The notes beneath the pieces were generated by a model. The model was given only the letters and a program-made list of their open reading frames with translations, was not told the DNA's origin and made no database searches. A stretch of DNA of 6,079 bases from Xanthobacteraceae bacterium (GTDB lineage Bacteria > Pseudomonadota > Alphaproteobacteria > Rhizobiales > Xanthobacteraceae), in assembly GCA_030043175.1 (NCBI GenBank), contig JASHYD010000332.1, forward strand, positions 1 through 6,079, in the 5' to 3' direction. Position 1 is the stretch's first letter, and each line of letters begins with the position of its first letter. Shown piece after piece: positions 5,353-6,079 of this stretch. The translations under genes were made by a program, and so were the position numbers.

Positions 5353-5739
5353 ATGCGACGTCGTGATTTCATAACGCTTCTCAGCGGCGCGGCGGCAGCA
5401 TGGCCGCTTGCGGCGAAGGCCCAGCAGCTAATCGGGGCCTGGCGCGCGACCGATGGCTGTTTTCTTTCCGCCTTCATTCTGAGTGGGAACGGCCGCGCCC
5501 AGGCCGTGTATTTGTCCGGTGAGCGAGACGACAACGCCGCTTGGACTTTAGACGACGGCACACTGAGGATCACGTCGCAGGCCTTCCCTTTGGACCGCTT
5601 TACCGGACAATTAATAAATGATCGTGTCGAAGCTGATTACGTCTGGCATGATTTGGCGAAGGACAAACTAAATCGACAATCCTGCATCTTCGAACGGTTC
5701 ACGCCCTTTGGAACACCAGGCGGCGCGGCCCCTACGTAA
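5353..5739 (+). CDS. small Tat-exported hypothetical protein, 128 aa
   Basis: The protein begins MRRRDFITLLSGAAAAW and continues PLAAKAQQ, a Tat leader: an arginine cluster followed by DFI, a hydrophobic stretch, and an A-x-A cleavage site (AKA) before residue 24. The mature part of about 105 residues reads LIGAWRATDGCFLSAFILSG, later SGERDDNAAWTLDDGTLRIT and NRQSCIFERFTPF. It looks like a small secreted beta-rich protein: alternating hydrophobic residues, a G-W start and two cysteines that might pair. The leader type is very common in Bradyrhizobium, where it usually precedes larger ABC-type binding proteins, but this mature domain is not one and I do not recognise it. The ATG at 5353 is preferred over the longer frame from 5191 because it places the leader at the N-terminus and follows a G-rich stretch; the upstream part overlaps a ligase remnant on the other strand. 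No neighbour clarifies its role. Confidence 0.75.
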   Translation: MRRRDFITLLSGAAAAWPLAAKAQQLIGAWRATDGCFLSAFILSGNGRAQAVYLSGERDDNAAWTLDDGTLRITSQAFPLDRFTGQLINDRVEADYVWHDLAKDKLNRQSCIFERFTPFGTPGGAAPT

Positions 5740-5803
5740 TGGATCACAATCGAGTCTGCATTTTGTGAAGGTTTTCAGACGCCGGCCGTCACGAATAGTC
5801 ACA

Positions 5804-5818
5804 GGCGCCCGTAGCGCC
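5804..5818. terminator. weak hairpin between convergent genes
   Basis: GGCGC at 5804-5808 pairs with GCGCC at 5814-5818 over a five-base loop, between the stop at 5739 (plus) and the stop at 5820 (minus). It could serve transcription in either direction, but there is no T tract, so this is a low-confidence call based on position. Confidence 0.25.
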
Positions 5819-5819
5819 G

Positions 5820-5918
5820 TCACCGGAAACCAAATCTACGCGGCTCGCGATCGTCATCATCATCGACCGCGGACGCCGGAGCGAAGTGTCGAAGTGTCGG
5901 CGAGCCTCTGCGGACCAT
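5820..5918 (-). CDS. possible 32-aa protein with strong ribosome binding site
   Basis: An ATG at 5918 is preceded by AAGGAGG with a five-base gap, the best Shine-Dalgarno sequence in the window. The product reads MVRRGSPTLRHFAPASAV, then DDDDDREPRRFGFR: basic, then a run of five aspartates from a GAT/GAC repeat, then a basic tail. The same frame is open upstream to the window edge, so this may be the end of a longer protein. The strong ribosome site favours the internal start. The function is unknown, and no domain is recognisable at this length. Confidence 0.45.
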   Translation of the reverse strand: MVRRGSPTLRHFAPASAVDDDDDREPRRFGFR

Positions 5919-6079
5919 GATTGCCTCCTTCGTGGTTATGCTCGTCCGGCGAGCTTGAGCATAGCATTTCCGGAGGCACGCATCGCTGGCGGCGAACTGT
6001 TTGGTCCGTTCCACATCGATATCGATCCGGTTGAGCGCGTTGCACAGTTGCGCTTCGTTGGCGGCACTGGCTGCTGCTC
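5919..6079 (-). other. open frame running off the right edge
   Basis: In the same frame as the 32-aa candidate, the minus strand is open from 6079 and reads NEAQLCNALNRIDIDVERTK, then QFAASDACLRKC. This looks like an amphipathic, helix-forming protein segment and may be the 3' part of a gene starting beyond the window, either fused to the 32-aa tail or degraded before it. No start can be assigned, and I do not recognise the family. Confidence 0.35.

Noticed and set aside
1..6079. CRISPR array, tRNA, rRNA, or a complete insertion sequence
   Set aside because: I saw no regularly spaced repeats, no cloverleaf-like segment, no rRNA-like sequence and no transposase motif or terminal inverted repeats with target duplications.

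Overview
The window looks like chromosomal or island DNA from a Rhizobiales alphaproteobacterium, most likely Bradyrhizobium or a close relative. The reasons are its high GC content, a set of short protein types that I associate with that group, a characteristic Tat leader (MRRRDFITLLSG...), an HWE-type histidine kinase, and pieces of the small ATP-dependent DNA ligase common there. This assignment rests on recognition of protein patterns, not on a search.

Layout. Bases 1-520 hold a perfect 9-bp inverted repeat and, on the minus strand, a decayed copy of a small protein whose intact relative lies at 2929-3192. Bases 521-2023 (plus) carry the only large intact gene, an eight-helix MASE4-like membrane sensor joined to an HWE histidine kinase, with no response regulator in view. 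Bases 2024-2416 contain no gene I can support. From 4072 down to 2417 the minus strand carries a run of very small genes: two tandem paralogues of about 85-88 aa (3731-3988 and 3419-3685), a 56-codon gene with a one-base frameshift (3189-3358) whose restored stop overlaps the ATG of the next gene, an intact 87-aa gene (2929-3192), a probable third member with another frameshift (2730-2919), and a J-domain cut off after 26 residues and joined to foreign sequence (2434-2634, with an out-of-frame tail at 2417-2554). A short plus-strand frame at 4161-4432 also looks like a small gene broken once.

Bases 4721-5269 (minus) hold two incomplete pieces of an ATP-dependent DNA ligase in tandem. One carries motifs I to IIIa. 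The other carries motif III fused directly to motif IV. Bases 5353-5739 (plus) encode a small Tat-exported protein of unknown function. The right end (5820-6079, minus) has an open frame running off the window, with a strong internal ribosome binding site that could start a 32-aa protein.

Reading of the whole: an intact orphan sensor kinase sits beside an accessory region that is being eroded, with several one-base shifts, fused fragments and paralogous remnants. The small minus-strand genes appear to be one transcription unit. I see no CRISPR array, tRNA, rRNA or complete mobile element. I do not find a convincing new multi-gene system; the most informative signals are the coupled small-gene cluster and its decayed second copy, the J-domain chimera and the rearranged ligase fragments.
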